Assembly: GCA_015661005.1 (NCBI GenBank)
Contig: JACTTX010000014.1
Span: 1-44,728, forward strand
Origin: Candidatus Magasanikiibacteriota bacterium
GTDB lineage: Bacteria > Patescibacteriota > Patescibacteriia > Magasanikbacterales > JACTTX01
Length of the DNA: 44,728 nucleotides
Direction of reading: 5' to 3'
In this document: in pieces, positions 1-6,925 of the stretch
How the letters are laid out: each line of letters starts with the position of its first letter
How positions within the stretch are numbered: position 1 is the first letter of the stretch
Position numbers and translations under genes: made by a program
Notes under the pieces: generated by a model
Database searches by the model: none
What the model was told of the DNA's origin: nothing
The model's input: only the letters and a program-made list of their open reading frames with translations

Positions 1-249
1 GAAGCACTCGGGGTCCTTGTTGCAGTCCTTGCCGACCCGGGCCAATGCCGTAGGCGTCGCCGTCGCGGTGGGCTCGGTCGTCGCGGTGGGCTCGGTCGTC
101 GCGGTGGCCGTCTCCTCGTTGTGCTTGCGGGTGCCAAACATATAGATCACCAACACCGCCAACACCGCCGTCGACGCCAACATGCTGAGGGCGAAGGCCA
201 TGTTCACTTTCGCGACGGACGGGATCTTCACATCTTTCTCCGTATCCAT
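1..249 (-). CDS. Partial membrane-anchored protein, Thr/Ala/Pro-rich linker
   Basis: The reading frame begins at the ATG at 249 and runs off the left edge of the window, so only the first 83 residues are visible. A strong Shine-Dalgarno sequence (AAGGAGATT) lies just before the ATG. Residues 1-16 are polar, residues 17-41 form one hydrophobic membrane segment (ALSMLASTAVLAVLVIYMF), and then comes a low-complexity TATATTEPTATTEPTAT linker encoded by an 18-bp direct repeat around 61-110. The last visible residues hold two cysteines (KDCNKDPEC), so an extracytoplasmic Cys-containing domain probably follows. I do not recognise the family. The base composition is richer in GC than that of most neighbours and resembles the gene pair at 7482-8405. 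Confidence 0.75.
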   Translation of the reverse strand, partial: MDTEKDVKIPSVAKVNMAFALSMLASTAVLAVLVIYMFGTRKHNEETATATTEPTATTEPTATATPTALARVGKDCNKDPECF

Positions 250-291
250 TTTAATCTCCTTGTGTGAGAACGAAGCCCACGCCGCCCTATG

Positions 292-394
292 CTGCGTGAA
301 CCGATCAAGACCGCATCCCTCCTTCCGGCCTCCTTAATGGCGCAATCGCGCCAAGCGGCCTCAAAGAGGATGTCTTCTTAACCAGTTCACGCAG
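292..394 (-). promoter_or_regulatory. Multi-tier stem-loop in the 5' leader of the left-edge gene
   Basis: Three nested pairings are visible. CTGCGTGAAC (292-301) pairs with GTTCACGCAG (385-394). Inside it, AAGAC (307-311) pairs with GTCTT (372-376) and ATCC (315-318) with GGAT (368-371). A central GGCGC/GCGCC hairpin sits near 340-354. The structure ends about 40 nt before the start codon at 249, so it would be a 5' untranslated leader on the minus strand. It matches no riboswitch that I recognise. A small independent RNA is the main alternative. Apart from this structure I see no gene in 250-669; the rest is AT-rich sequence with a short tandem repeat of TCTTTGACGAT near 580-603. Confidence 0.5.
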
Positions 395-669
395 AAATTT
401 GTAAAGATCGCGCTCACGTTCTTATATAATCGCGATAACCTTTTCCACGTGAGAACTCCGTACTCTAACAGAAAACCATTGCGCCGTCAAGGGGCATTGG
501 CGTAATTTGGCTCAATTAAGCCGTCAATCCCCGGCCCCAGACGCCCCAACCTTACCAAAAATAAAAAAACGGCGCAAATGTTCTTTGACGATTCTTTGAC
601 GATTTGACAAAAGATTATCGTGCAATAATAATGCCAACATGCACGCCGAAAAGATTCTAAATTACGATT

Positions 670-1053
670 TTATTTAATCGTGGAAATCTTTTCTAGTAAT
701 TTTTTAAAATGTTTTAAGGCCTTGGGCAAGTCAAGAAAAATTTTCTCGGCTCCGTCTTCATCATAAGTATGAGCGCTCAAGTTGCGCTTGTCGGTCATCA
801 ATAGCCAATAATCTTCATAATCAATCAACCCTTGTTTGTAAGATTCGCGAAAGCATGATTTAGGCGACGCGCACTCCACGCCAAATTGCCGAGCTAATAC
901 CGTTTTCACTAATTTCCAGCACAGATCAAAAGTAAACTCAAACCGCTTGATAGCCGCGTCCCTCATAAATACATTTTTGGGCTGATCCAGAACTTCTTCT
1001 AACCGACCAACTGATTTGGAATAATCTTCCAGCAATGATTGGTATTTGGTCAT
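670..1053 (-). CDS. hepT: HepT-like HEPN toxin (HI0074 family)
   Basis: This 127-residue, mostly helical protein belongs to the HI0074/HEPN group. Near residue 90 it carries RNLSAHTY, an exact RX4HXY motif, which in HepT toxins forms the RNase active site and whose tyrosine is AMPylated by the antitoxin MntA. Its start overlaps the end of the upstream nucleotidyltransferase gene by 4 bp (ATGA), so the two are translationally coupled. From family knowledge, the unmodified HEPN dimer cuts RNA and the MNT partner neutralises it. The older description, a substrate-binding partner of a nucleotidyltransferase, fits the same pair. Whether it is toxic here is inference. Confidence 0.82.
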   Translation of the reverse strand: MTKYQSLLEDYSKSVGRLEEVLDQPKNVFMRDAAIKRFEFTFDLCWKLVKTVLARQFGVECASPKSCFRESYKQGLIDYEDYWLLMTDKRNLSAHTYDEDGAEKIFLDLPKALKHFKKLLEKISTIK

Positions 1054-1346
1054 AGCCGTAAAATTTTTTCTTTGGCGATACGCCTGAACTTTGACGAGGC
1101 GGCCATGAAATCAACGATATCAACGGAATAGAGAATCGGCAATCCTTCCAGCTCTTCTTTAATTAAAGAAATCATCCACCGGGGCACTGGTTTCTTGCCT
1201 TCAATGCCAACATCAAAATCCGATCGCGCCGTCCCTTGGCCCGTTGCTCGGGAACCAAAAAGAAAAACTTTATAATTTGCACCTAGATGATTTCTGATAA
1301 CGCGCTTAATTTTTCTGATAAATTCCTTTTTTGATGGCGGACGCAT
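1050..1346 (-). CDS. mntA: MntA-like minimal nucleotidyltransferase antitoxin
   Basis: This is a 98-residue MNT-domain protein. It contains GSRATGQGTARSDFD, an exact GSX10DXD nucleotidyltransferase motif, with a further acidic residue in VDIVDF near residue 80. In HepT/MntA (type VII) systems the enzyme transfers AMP to the toxin tyrosine. I chose the ATG at 1346 (MRPPSKK) over an upstream in-frame start at 1379, because a promoter (1355-1383) ends 8 nt before 1346 and would exclude the longer form. It is followed by the HEPN gene with a 4-bp overlap. The order, nucleotidyltransferase first, is the HI0073-HI0074 order. Confidence 0.82.
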   Translation of the reverse strand: MRPPSKKEFIRKIKRVIRNHLGANYKVFLFGSRATGQGTARSDFDVGIEGKKPVPRWMISLIKEELEGLPILYSVDIVDFMAASSKFRRIAKEKILRL

Positions 1347-1354
1347 AAGGTTTG

Positions 1355-1383
1355 ATAGTATCAGATGCCAAGATTTCAAGCAA
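1355..1383 (-). promoter_or_regulatory. Promoter of mntA-hepT
   Basis: On the minus strand TTGCTT (1383-1378) is followed after 17 nt by TACTAT (1360-1355), and the ATG at 1346 lies 8 nt further on. The transcript would carry almost no leader, which is consistent with the absence of a Shine-Dalgarno sequence. Confidence 0.5.
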
Positions 1384-1397
1384 TTTAACGCCGTCCA

Positions 1398-2036
1398 CTA
1401 TTCCAATCCTTCCAAAAACCCCTTGTGCCTTTTCTCGGTCGTCGTCAAAACGTAAACTGCTCCGGCGGCGACGCCAAAAATAAATCCTAAAACCAGCGCC
1501 ATAAAGATATTCGGCTTCTGCGGAAATCTTGAAGCAATGGGCGCGTCCACCAATTTAAATTGCACTTGACTGCCAACGTATTCATGTCCCTTATTTAAAA
1601 TGGTGCTGGCCACGGCTTGCGCGATTTTCACGGCCTGATCTTTTTCTTCATGATAAATTTGAATGTGCAAGAGCGATGAATTCGTGACGACCGACGTCTC
1701 AATCATGTTGTTCCACTGCTTACGACGTTGGCGTTCATCATTTTTAAAATAAGCGCGATCAATTTCATACGGCGACTCCTGGACGGCGTTCAAAAATTGA
1801 CTGGTGCCGACAATGGCCGCTAAATTTTCTCCAATGCGTTCCGCAGATTTGACCGTGGTGTAGGGATCAGCGATGGTGGCCGTGTTGATGATTAAAATGT
1901 TGGCGCCGGCGCCGTAACGCAAAGGAAAAATAATCAGCGCCAAAAACATTGCCGCCACGGCGACCACCCCGCCGGTGGCGAGCAGAATTTTAATGTGATC
2001 AAGGATGTGAAGGAGGTAGGAGTTTTGCGAGGGCAT
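1398..2036 (-). CDS. Wzz-like chain-length determinant family membrane protein
   Basis: The 212-residue product has the Wzz/capsular polysaccharide biosynthesis layout. A membrane helix near residues 16-38 follows a short cytoplasmic N-terminus. A periplasmic-side region of about 140 residues follows, then PxxPxxP-like residues (PIASRFPQKPNIFMAL) leading into a second helix near 180-203. The family controls glycan chain length as an oligomer in the membrane. No polysaccharide gene is adjacent in this window. The ATG at 2036 is preferred. An ATG at 2057 lies in frame inside the terminal repeat of the neighbouring 2047-2265 element, and a longer frame beyond it reads only through that element. 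No Shine-Dalgarno sequence is seen at either. Confidence 0.68.
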   Translation of the reverse strand: MPSQNSYLLHILDHIKILLATGGVVAVAAMFLALIIFPLRYGAGANILIINTATIADPYTTVKSAERIGENLAAIVGTSQFLNAVQESPYEIDRAYFKNDERQRRKQWNNMIETSVVTNSSLLHIQIYHEEKDQAVKIAQAVASTILNKGHEYVGSQVQFKLVDAPIASRFPQKPNIFMALVLGFIFGVAAGAVYVLTTTEKRHKGFLEGLE

Positions 2037-2046
2037 AATTTTTGAG

Positions 2047-2265
2047 TGATCGGCCATGCTCTTTGTTCGGTAGCGCTTCGCGCCGCTCCAGCGGCCACAA
2101 CGCACCCCGCACCCCGTTCTGGGAAACCGGCGGTTTCCCAACCTTCCGCAACGCGGGGTGCGTTGCTCGCTCATTTGTCCTCGCCTCGCTCGTCGTTCGC
2201 CCTGCGGGCGAACGACGCCAAGCCCGCTCGGCTCCGGGCTACCTCACAAAGAGCATGGCCGATCA
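2047..2265. repeat. GC-rich structured element with 20-bp perfect terminal inverted repeats
   Basis: Positions 2047-2066 and 2246-2265 are perfect inverted repeats of 20 bp. Inside are a 13-bp perfect inverted pair (2098-2110 with 2153-2165), a hairpin GGGAAACC/GGTTTCCC at 2121-2139, and an 11-bp hairpin with a TGC loop at 2192-2216. The element starts directly after the stop codon of the protease-like gene and reaches the start region of the Wzz-like gene. It has no credible reading frame. It looks like a miniature inverted-repeat element or a large structured RNA. I see no clear target-site duplication. Confidence 0.65.
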
Positions 2266-3378
2266 TTATTGCAATTGAACCAAAATATCCGTCTCCTTCC
2301 CCTCTCTTAAGATACGCAAATTGACGCTCGCGCCCGGCTTGTAGGCCGCCAAAATTTCCGGCAAAGTTTTTCCCATTCCGAGCGCCTCGTCTTCCACCGC
2401 TAACAGTATATCACCAACTTTAAGCGTCGGCACACCTTTCTTGACCGTCCGCGCCGCCGTTACCACCGCGCCACTGCGGCCCGCGCCGGTAATGCCGCGC
2501 ACCGCCGTGCGGGCAAGATCTAAAAATTTAACACCGAGCGCGGCGCGGGTAGCAACTTTTTTCTCCAGCAAGCCGTCAATTATTTTTGGCAAAGTTTGAA
2601 CCGGCACGATATTAGCAAGAGAATTCAAAACGCCCTCGGTCTCGCCGCTCCTGTAAAGGCCGACTATTTCACCACGGTCATTAAAAACCGGCGCGCCCTG
2701 ATAGGCGGCGACATTTTGAATGGCGCCGGCCGTGTAAAGTTCTTCCGCGGAACGGTTTAAGGCGCACGTTGGCGTGGCGCAAAAAATCGCGTTTGAATTT
2801 TTGAGCAGGGTCTGGGAAATTATGCCGCCGGAAACAGGAATGGAGAGGACGGAGCCGATTTCAGTTTCCGAAAGTTTTCCGAGCGGCGCGACGGTGTACG
2901 GGCCGCCGCCGACATTCGCAAAAACAATTCCGGTCAAAGGATCCTGAACGGTTTCTTTGGCGCGCAAGATTGATCCATCCGGCAGAAGCACGTCAAAAGT
3001 TTGTTTGGCAAACGAGCCGTCCGTCAAAATCCAGCCGTCGGCCGTGAGCAAGACGCCGGCGCCAATTTTGTCTTCCTCTTTCACAATTCGCGCCGCGTAA
3101 GGTGCAGAAGTGGAAACGAAGGACGGTCGCAAAATTGTTACCGTCACCTGCCTGAACAGTGAAACGCGATTCACATCAAGAATTGTTTTTGGCGGCGCTT
3201 GCAAAGACGAATTCAAAAAAATTGACGAAGTCGCCGGTTTGAGCCAGGCAATGGTAACGAATGATCCGACAACACCGGCGAACAATCCAAAGACGCACGC
3301 CAAAATAATGGTGGGGAGACGGCGTAGCGGATCCGACGCGCTCGTATCCGGCGGCAAATGCGGGGCGTGAACGGCCAT
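2266..3378 (-). CDS. Membrane-anchored HtrA/trypsin-like pseudoprotease with PDZ domain
   Basis: The product of about 370 residues has one membrane helix near residues 20-43, a trypsin-like beta-barrel region (about 95-265) and a C-terminal PDZ-like domain (about 275-370, ending VNLRILREGKETDILVQLQ). The catalytic triad looks lost. The His motif reads GWILTDGSFA instead of TNxHV, the Asp region reads DPLTGIVFAN instead of DxAVLK, and the Ser motif GNSGGP reads AYQGAPV. It may therefore be a binding or chaperone protein. The start is uncertain: the ATG at 3378 is used, but an ATG at 3438 overlaps the stop of the upstream gene and would suit coupling. Three copies of an 11-bp repeat lie between them. 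Confidence 0.7.
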   Translation of the reverse strand: MAVHAPHLPPDTSASDPLRRLPTIILACVFGLFAGVVGSFVTIAWLKPATSSIFLNSSLQAPPKTILDVNRVSLFRQVTVTILRPSFVSTSAPYAARIVKEEDKIGAGVLLTADGWILTDGSFAKQTFDVLLPDGSILRAKETVQDPLTGIVFANVGGGPYTVAPLGKLSETEIGSVLSIPVSGGIISQTLLKNSNAIFCATPTCALNRSAEELYTAGAIQNVAAYQGAPVFNDRGEIVGLYRSGETEGVLNSLANIVPVQTLPKIIDGLLEKKVATRAALGVKFLDLARTAVRGITGAGRSGAVVTAARTVKKGVPTLKVGDILLAVEDEALGMGKTLPEILAAYKPGASVNLRILREGKETDILVQLQ

Positions 3379-3413
3379 ATGGAAAGCGCATGGAAAGCGC
3401 ATGGAAAGCGATC
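3379..3413. repeat. Triple 11-bp tandem repeat near a start codon
   Basis: The unit CATGGAAAGCG occurs about three times in tandem at the 5' end of the protease-like gene. If translation starts at 3438 the repeat is coding. If it starts at 3378 the repeat sits in the spacer. Copy-number change could alter the N-terminus or spacing. Confidence 0.6.
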
Positions 3414-3428
3414 GGAGCGAGGCGCGAG

Positions 3429-4157
3429 TTAGAGCCATCGCGCCAAGAGAAGAGTCCCCAGAATAGCACAAACGGAAAGAACGGTAAAGAGTATCAAGGC
3501 GCGACGCCCCCAGCGTTTCATCACGGTTATAATGAGGACGGCCCAGAGAATGACGGCCACGGCGGCGGCTAAGGCGGCGGTGGCAAAAGATTGCAGGGGC
3601 AAAAAAGAAATCGCCCACGCCAGTTCGGCAAAAATCATGGTGAGCGGCGCCAGCCAAACAATCGCGGCCGGGGAAAACGGCGCCACATTCACAAAAATAA
3701 ACATCGTGAGAATGATGAAAAGAATTATTTGCCCCGCGATCATCCAGCCGACCGAGATTTGCAAAAGTGAAATGGCGCCGTAAAAAATATTTGCGCTAAG
3801 AAAAATAATGAGGGTGTTGACGGCAAGCGCACTGCGCAAATATCTCTGCTCCGATGGGCTATGTATTATTTGGAGCAAGTAGCCCGTGAGGACGAGGGCG
3901 GTGACCACGGCGGCGGCCAAAGCGCGGACGGGGTGATCAAAAAAAATTATCGCACCAACGAGCGACCACCAAAGCAAGAGCGGTAGCATCACGCGCCGCA
4001 TCCAGTGAAGATGCGAAGCGGTGCGGAAAATAAAAAATACCGCAAGCAAAAATGTGCCGATGATGATGGTTCTTAACCAGTGGCCGGGATTCTGATTCAC
4101 GACCCAAAACGCCATCGGGGGCGCGGCGAGAAGGATGAGGAGACGGAGAAGGTTCAT
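3429..4157 (-). CDS. Polytopic membrane protein of unknown function
   Basis: The 242-residue protein is almost entirely hydrophobic, with about seven or eight predicted membrane helices and short basic loops (HWMRR, MKRWGRR). I do not recognise a family. It is the first gene of a probable minus-strand run with the protease-like gene and the Wzz-like gene. Its stop overlaps a possible start of the next gene. There is no Shine-Dalgarno sequence before the ATG at 4157. A weak promoter (TTGCGC, 18 nt, TATAGC) ends 8-9 nt upstream. Confidence 0.7.
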   Translation of the reverse strand: MNLLRLLILLAAPPMAFWVVNQNPGHWLRTIIIGTFLLAVFFIFRTASHLHWMRRVMLPLLLWWSLVGAIIFFDHPVRALAAAVVTALVLTGYLLQIIHSPSEQRYLRSALAVNTLIIFLSANIFYGAISLLQISVGWMIAGQIILFIILTMFIFVNVAPFSPAAIVWLAPLTMIFAELAWAISFLPLQSFATAALAAAVAVILWAVLIITVMKRWGRRALILFTVLSVCAILGTLLLARWL

Positions 4158-4199
4158 AGGGAGAAGCTATAGACCGTTCGGAGAGTATGGCGCAAATGA

Positions 4200-4302
4200 C
4201 GTGTTTCTTAGAACAAGAACGCCACAGTGACCGGAGAATGGAAGGGTACAAATATCGTGTTCTCCAATCAAGAACGATATTTGTGCCCTTCCATTCTCCG
4301 GT
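4200..4302. repeat. Palindromic repeat, capped family, locus A (two caps)
   Basis: There are two copies of the cap. The first (4200-4221) reads CGTGTTTC...AAGAACG. The second (4256-4276) reads CGTGTTCTC...AAGAACG and sits on a 26-bp stem with a single mismatch (4230-4255 with 4277-4302). It lies between the starts and stops of two minus-strand genes, in a 175-bp spacer without other content. The cap matches those at 6342, 18356, 23371 and 33816. Confidence 0.75.
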
Positions 4303-4332
4303 CTCCATCTTCCAATCTCCAGCTTCCATTCT

Positions 4333-4764
4333 CTAAAATTCTATCTCCGCAATCTCTTGGGCCAGCCCCAGCCACTCGCCGCGCAAATTAAAGGCCCGTT
4401 CGGCGTTACCGGCATCCGTGGCATTACGCCACTGATTCAACAATAAAACCAATTTCAAATGAGCGAATTTAAAAACCGGCGGCACTTTGAGCGCCAATAA
4501 TTTCTGCGCCAGCTCGGCCGAAGGTTCCAAATTACCGCCTTCTTTTTTGCCGCTTTCTTTTTGGCCATTTTCTTTAACAAAAGCGGCCAGCGCCTTTTGA
4601 TAAGCGCCAATCACCTCCGATGAGCCCATTATTTTTTCCGCAAAAGGCAAAGCCGACTGATTCTTACCGACGATTTTAAGCGTCAACGTCAGCAGACCGC
4701 CGACGAAAACAATCGCGAACAAAAAAAGTATCCACGGGGCAACGGTAAATTTTTGACGGAACAT
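4333..4764 (-). CDS. Small single-pass membrane protein, unknown
   Basis: The 143-residue product has an N-terminal membrane helix (about residues 9-33) and then a soluble, mostly helical, Lys/Glu/Ala-rich region with KKEGG-type low complexity near residue 75. I do not recognise the family. The ATG at 4764 is chosen. An in-frame TTG at 4776 is less likely because it touches the stop codon of the transporter gene upstream (4777). The 12-nt spacing suggests that the two are co-transcribed, the transporter first. Confidence 0.6.
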   Translation of the reverse strand: MFRQKFTVAPWILFLFAIVFVGGLLTLTLKIVGKNQSALPFAEKIMGSSEVIGAYQKALAAFVKENGQKESGKKEGGNLEPSAELAQKLLALKVPPVFKFAHLKLVLLLNQWRNATDAGNAERAFNLRGEWLGLAQEIAEIEF

Positions 4765-4776
4765 ATTAAAGATCAA

Positions 4777-5799
4777 TTAAGCGCGGACGCGTTCACGTTC
4801 CGCAATAATTTCATGAACGATCACCATCACCGCCGTGGCCACCGGAATAGCCAAGAGAACTCCGGCGAACCCGGCCAATTTGGCGCCAATCAAAATACTC
4901 ACAATGGACACGAGCGGATTCAAACCAACGGCCTGTTGCATAACTTTGGGAACAATGATGTGATTTTCAATTTGCTGAAAGATGACAAAAAATATCGTGA
5001 CAAAGAGCGCTTTGATTGGCGAGTCCGCAAAGGTGAAAAAAATGGCGACAATGGCGGCCAAAACCGGCCCAAGATACGGAATCATTTCCAAAAAACCGGC
5101 GATGAGCGCCAGCACCAGCGCGTATTTCACGCCGAGCAACAAGAGAGCAACGTACACAACAACGGCCACGATGATGCTCAATAAAAGTTGGGCGCGAATC
5201 CACTTGGACAGTTGCGCGCGAATTTTGTGAAGAACTTCGGAGACCTTGCCGCGAGCCGACGTTGGCGTGAAAGTTAGAAAAAGTTTTTTGAGCTGGTCCT
5301 CATGCACCACCATATAAAAGGTCAGCGCCACGACAATGATAATGGAAACCAATCCGCCAAAAAAACCGGTAACGCGACTTATCACTTTACCGGCCGTTTG
5401 CGTCAGACCGGCTTGAAAGACGCCGCCTTCGGTCAATTTCTCCAAACCCAAATTATTGGCAACGATTTTTAATTTTCCCAGCGATTCAAAAACCCGCTCG
5501 CGAGTATTGGAGACGCTGGAGGACAATTCGCGAACTTCATTTATAAACTTTGGCGCCACGAGTGAGACCACGCCGCCCGCTGTCGCAATTAATATAATGT
5601 AGATGATGATGACGGAAAGCCCGCGGGGAATTTTTTTACGCTCTAACCAATCGGCAAAGGGATCCACAATCGCGGCCAGCACAAGCGCAATGAAAAGCAG
5701 GAGAATGATGTCCCGAATTTCAATCAAAAACCATAACGCCGCCGCAAAGGCGGTTATTTTAATGAGGGTTTTGAGCGAAATATCAAATGGTTGCGCCAT
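4777..5799 (-). CDS. AI-2E family transporter (PerM/YdbI-like)
   Basis: The 340-residue protein has the family layout: two membrane helices at residues 10-45, a third near 62-82, a soluble amphipathic segment of about 80 residues, and then four or five closely spaced helices from about 145 to 330. The conserved signatures FLEMIPYLGPVLAAI and LIGAKLAGFAGVLLAIPVA are present. The family exports small molecules or ions, and the substrate cannot be predicted. A -10 box TATACT ends exactly 6 nt before the ATG, so the mRNA is probably leaderless. It is divergent from smpB. Confidence 0.88.
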   Translation of the reverse strand: MAQPFDISLKTLIKITAFAAALWFLIEIRDIILLLFIALVLAAIVDPFADWLERKKIPRGLSVIIIYIILIATAGGVVSLVAPKFINEVRELSSSVSNTRERVFESLGKLKIVANNLGLEKLTEGGVFQAGLTQTAGKVISRVTGFFGGLVSIIIVVALTFYMVVHEDQLKKLFLTFTPTSARGKVSEVLHKIRAQLSKWIRAQLLLSIIVAVVVYVALLLLGVKYALVLALIAGFLEMIPYLGPVLAAIVAIFFTFADSPIKALFVTIFFVIFQQIENHIIVPKVMQQAVGLNPLVSIVSILIGAKLAGFAGVLLAIPVATAVMVIVHEIIAERERVRA

Positions 5800-5805
5800 G
5801 TTTTC

Positions 5806-5844
5806 AGTATAGCAATTTTGCGCGATAGTTTGAAGAGGTATAAC
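5806..5844. promoter_or_regulatory. Overlapping divergent promoters of the AI-2E transporter and smpB
   Basis: For the minus-strand transporter, TTCAAA (5834-5829), 17 nt, and TATACT (5811-5806) are followed after 6 nt by the ATG at 5799. For plus-strand smpB, TATAAC (5839-5844) lies 8 nt before the ATG at 5853, with only a weak -35 near 5816-5821. The two promoters overlap within a 53-bp spacer and both give nearly leaderless transcripts. Confidence 0.5.
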
Positions 5845-5852
5845 ATTAAACC

Positions 5853-6290
5853 ATGACCTTTGCGGATAATCGCCACGCCAAATTTGAATATGACATTAAG
5901 GATACGCTTGAGGCCGGCGTGGAACTTTTCGGGCATGAAGTAAAATCAATCCGTGCCGGTCACGCCAGTTTAAAAGGCGCGTATGTGGTGGTGAAAGGCG
6001 GCGAGGCATGGCTTTTGAATATGCATGTCACGCCTTATTCCAAAGCGAGCGCGAGCACGCTGGCCGGTTATGATCCGACGCGATCGCGAAAATTACTGAT
6101 GCACAAATCGCAAATCGTGAAATTGCTTGGCGAGAAAGATACCAAGGGGTTGACAATCGTGCCTTTGTCCGTATATGATAGCGCCGGAAAAATAAAAGTG
6201 AAAGTTGGCGTTGGCCGGAAACGGAAGACCGCTGATAAGCGCGAGTATTTAAAGGAGAAGGACATTGCGCGAGAAAGCAGAGAACAGTGA
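5853..6290 (+). CDS. smpB: SsrA-binding protein SmpB
   Basis: This 145-residue protein is the tmRNA partner that carries tmRNA into stalled ribosomes. Family signatures are visible: NRHAKFEYDIKDTLEAG at the N-terminus, GHEVKSIRAGHASLKGAYV, and the basic C-terminal tail (KADKREYLKEKD-type region, here DKREYLKEKDIARE). Length is normal. The stop codon lies inside the arm of a palindromic repeat (AGAGAACAGTGA), so the last residues may derive from that element. tmRNA itself begins 141 nt downstream on the same strand. Confidence 0.95.
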   Translation: MTFADNRHAKFEYDIKDTLEAGVELFGHEVKSIRAGHASLKGAYVVVKGGEAWLLNMHVTPYSKASASTLAGYDPTRSRKLLMHKSQIVKLLGEKDTKGLTIVPLSVYDSAGKIKVKVGVGRKRKTADKREYLKEKDIARESREQ

Positions 6291-6416
6291 ATGGTAATTG
6301 GCGCGCTTGATGTGTTAGCTCGAAGAGTGAAGCGCAAACGCCGTTCTTGATTGGAGAACACGACATTTGCAAGTTACTATTCATCATACACGCCATTTGA
6401 CGTTCACTGTTCTCTC
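6279..6416. repeat. Palindromic repeat, capped family, locus B (inverted)
   Basis: The cap is present in reverse orientation at 6342-6362 (CGTTCTTG...GAACACG), with short arms GCAAA/TTTGC next to it. Outer arms AGAGAACAGTGAA (from about 6279) and TTCACTGTTCTCT (to about 6416) are inverted repeats. The left outer arm contains the smpB stop codon. The right arm overlaps the probable tmRNA promoter. Confidence 0.65.
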
Positions 6417-6425
6417 TGTCACATT
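6397..6425 (+). promoter_or_regulatory. Probable tmRNA promoter
   Basis: TTGACG (6397-6402), a 17-nt spacer and CACATT (6420-6425) end 6 nt before the first base of tmRNA at 6431. The -10 is poor, but the spacing to the mature 5' end is right. Confidence 0.4.
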
Positions 6426-6430
6426 GTCTT

Positions 6431-6821
6431 GGGGATGCCGGGCTTCGATAATTGTTCTGATTCATGAGGGCATGTCGGGAATGTTCTGCTTCTCGTTAAA
6501 ACGCAGGGCACAAATACATGCAAATGTATTCTCACGCGTGAAGGCGGCATTGGCTCGCGCCTTTGTCCCTTCATTCGCGCCTGTCTTGGCATAACAACCG
6601 AGACACATTTGGGCCTGATGCTCGCTAAGGTTACCCAAGTGTTATAACAGCGAGTGTAGGTTGTCCGCGATTCCTCTCGCGGCGCGCCGAAACTTAGAGG
6701 ATAAGCGATCTGAATTTCGTCACGCTTAAATCAGACCGCCGAAACTTCAAGCGTCTCTACACATGTAGTCCGAATGATGATGCACGATTACACGCGAGTT
6801 CAACTCTCGCCATCTCCACCA
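6431..6821 (+). ncRNA. ssrA: Transfer-messenger RNA (tmRNA)
   Basis: The 5' end GGGGATG (6431-6437) pairs with CATCTCC just before the encoded ACCA (6811-6821), and CGAGTTCAACTCTCG forms the T arm. The tag reading frame ends with TAA at 6592-6594. A resume codon GCA near 6520 would give a tag of about 24 residues, starting ANVFSRVK and ending PSFAPVLA. The usual end is LAA, but the hydrophobic -VLA end should still act as a protease signal. It lies next to smpB, and a strong terminator follows directly. Confidence 0.93.
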
Positions 6822-6822
6822 A

Positions 6823-6858
6823 AACAAATACACCCACTTTAAAGTGGGTGTATTTGTT
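6823..6858 (+). terminator. Terminator after tmRNA
   Basis: An 18-bp perfect palindrome (AACAAATACACCCACTTT followed by its complement) begins 2 nt after the tmRNA CCA and ends in TTTGTT. It should stop transcription in either direction. Confidence 0.8.
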
Positions 6859-6883
6859 CCGTTTGACATGGAATCATTTTGAT

Positions 6884-6912
6884 TTGACAGCACGAATGGC
6901 CGTTGATATAGT
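6884..6912 (+). promoter_or_regulatory. Promoter of the RelE-type toxin-antitoxin operon
   Basis: TTGACA (6884-6889), a 17-nt spacer and TATAGT (6907-6912) form a near-consensus sigma-70 type promoter. It places the transcript start near 6919, 7 nt before the antitoxin ATG at 6926, which excludes longer upstream starts. Confidence 0.75.
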
Positions 6913-6925
6913 GCCAATTAGGAAT

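Noticed and set aside
61-115. Possible CRISPR-like array at the left edge
   Set aside because: The 18-bp repeats are in frame, adjacent, and encode a TATTEP linker; there are no spacers.
604-632. TTGACA followed by AATAAT as a promoter on the plus strand
   Set aside because: No plus-strand gene follows; both adjacent genes are on the minus strand.
2042-2324. Two plus-strand open frames in the structured element
   Set aside because: They are arginine- and alanine-rich translations of inverted repeats, with no ribosome site and no recognisable domain.
6367-6594. Open frame of 75 codons covering the tmRNA tag region
   Set aside because: It starts before tmRNA and is only the tag frame extended upstream; the RNA structure explains the region.
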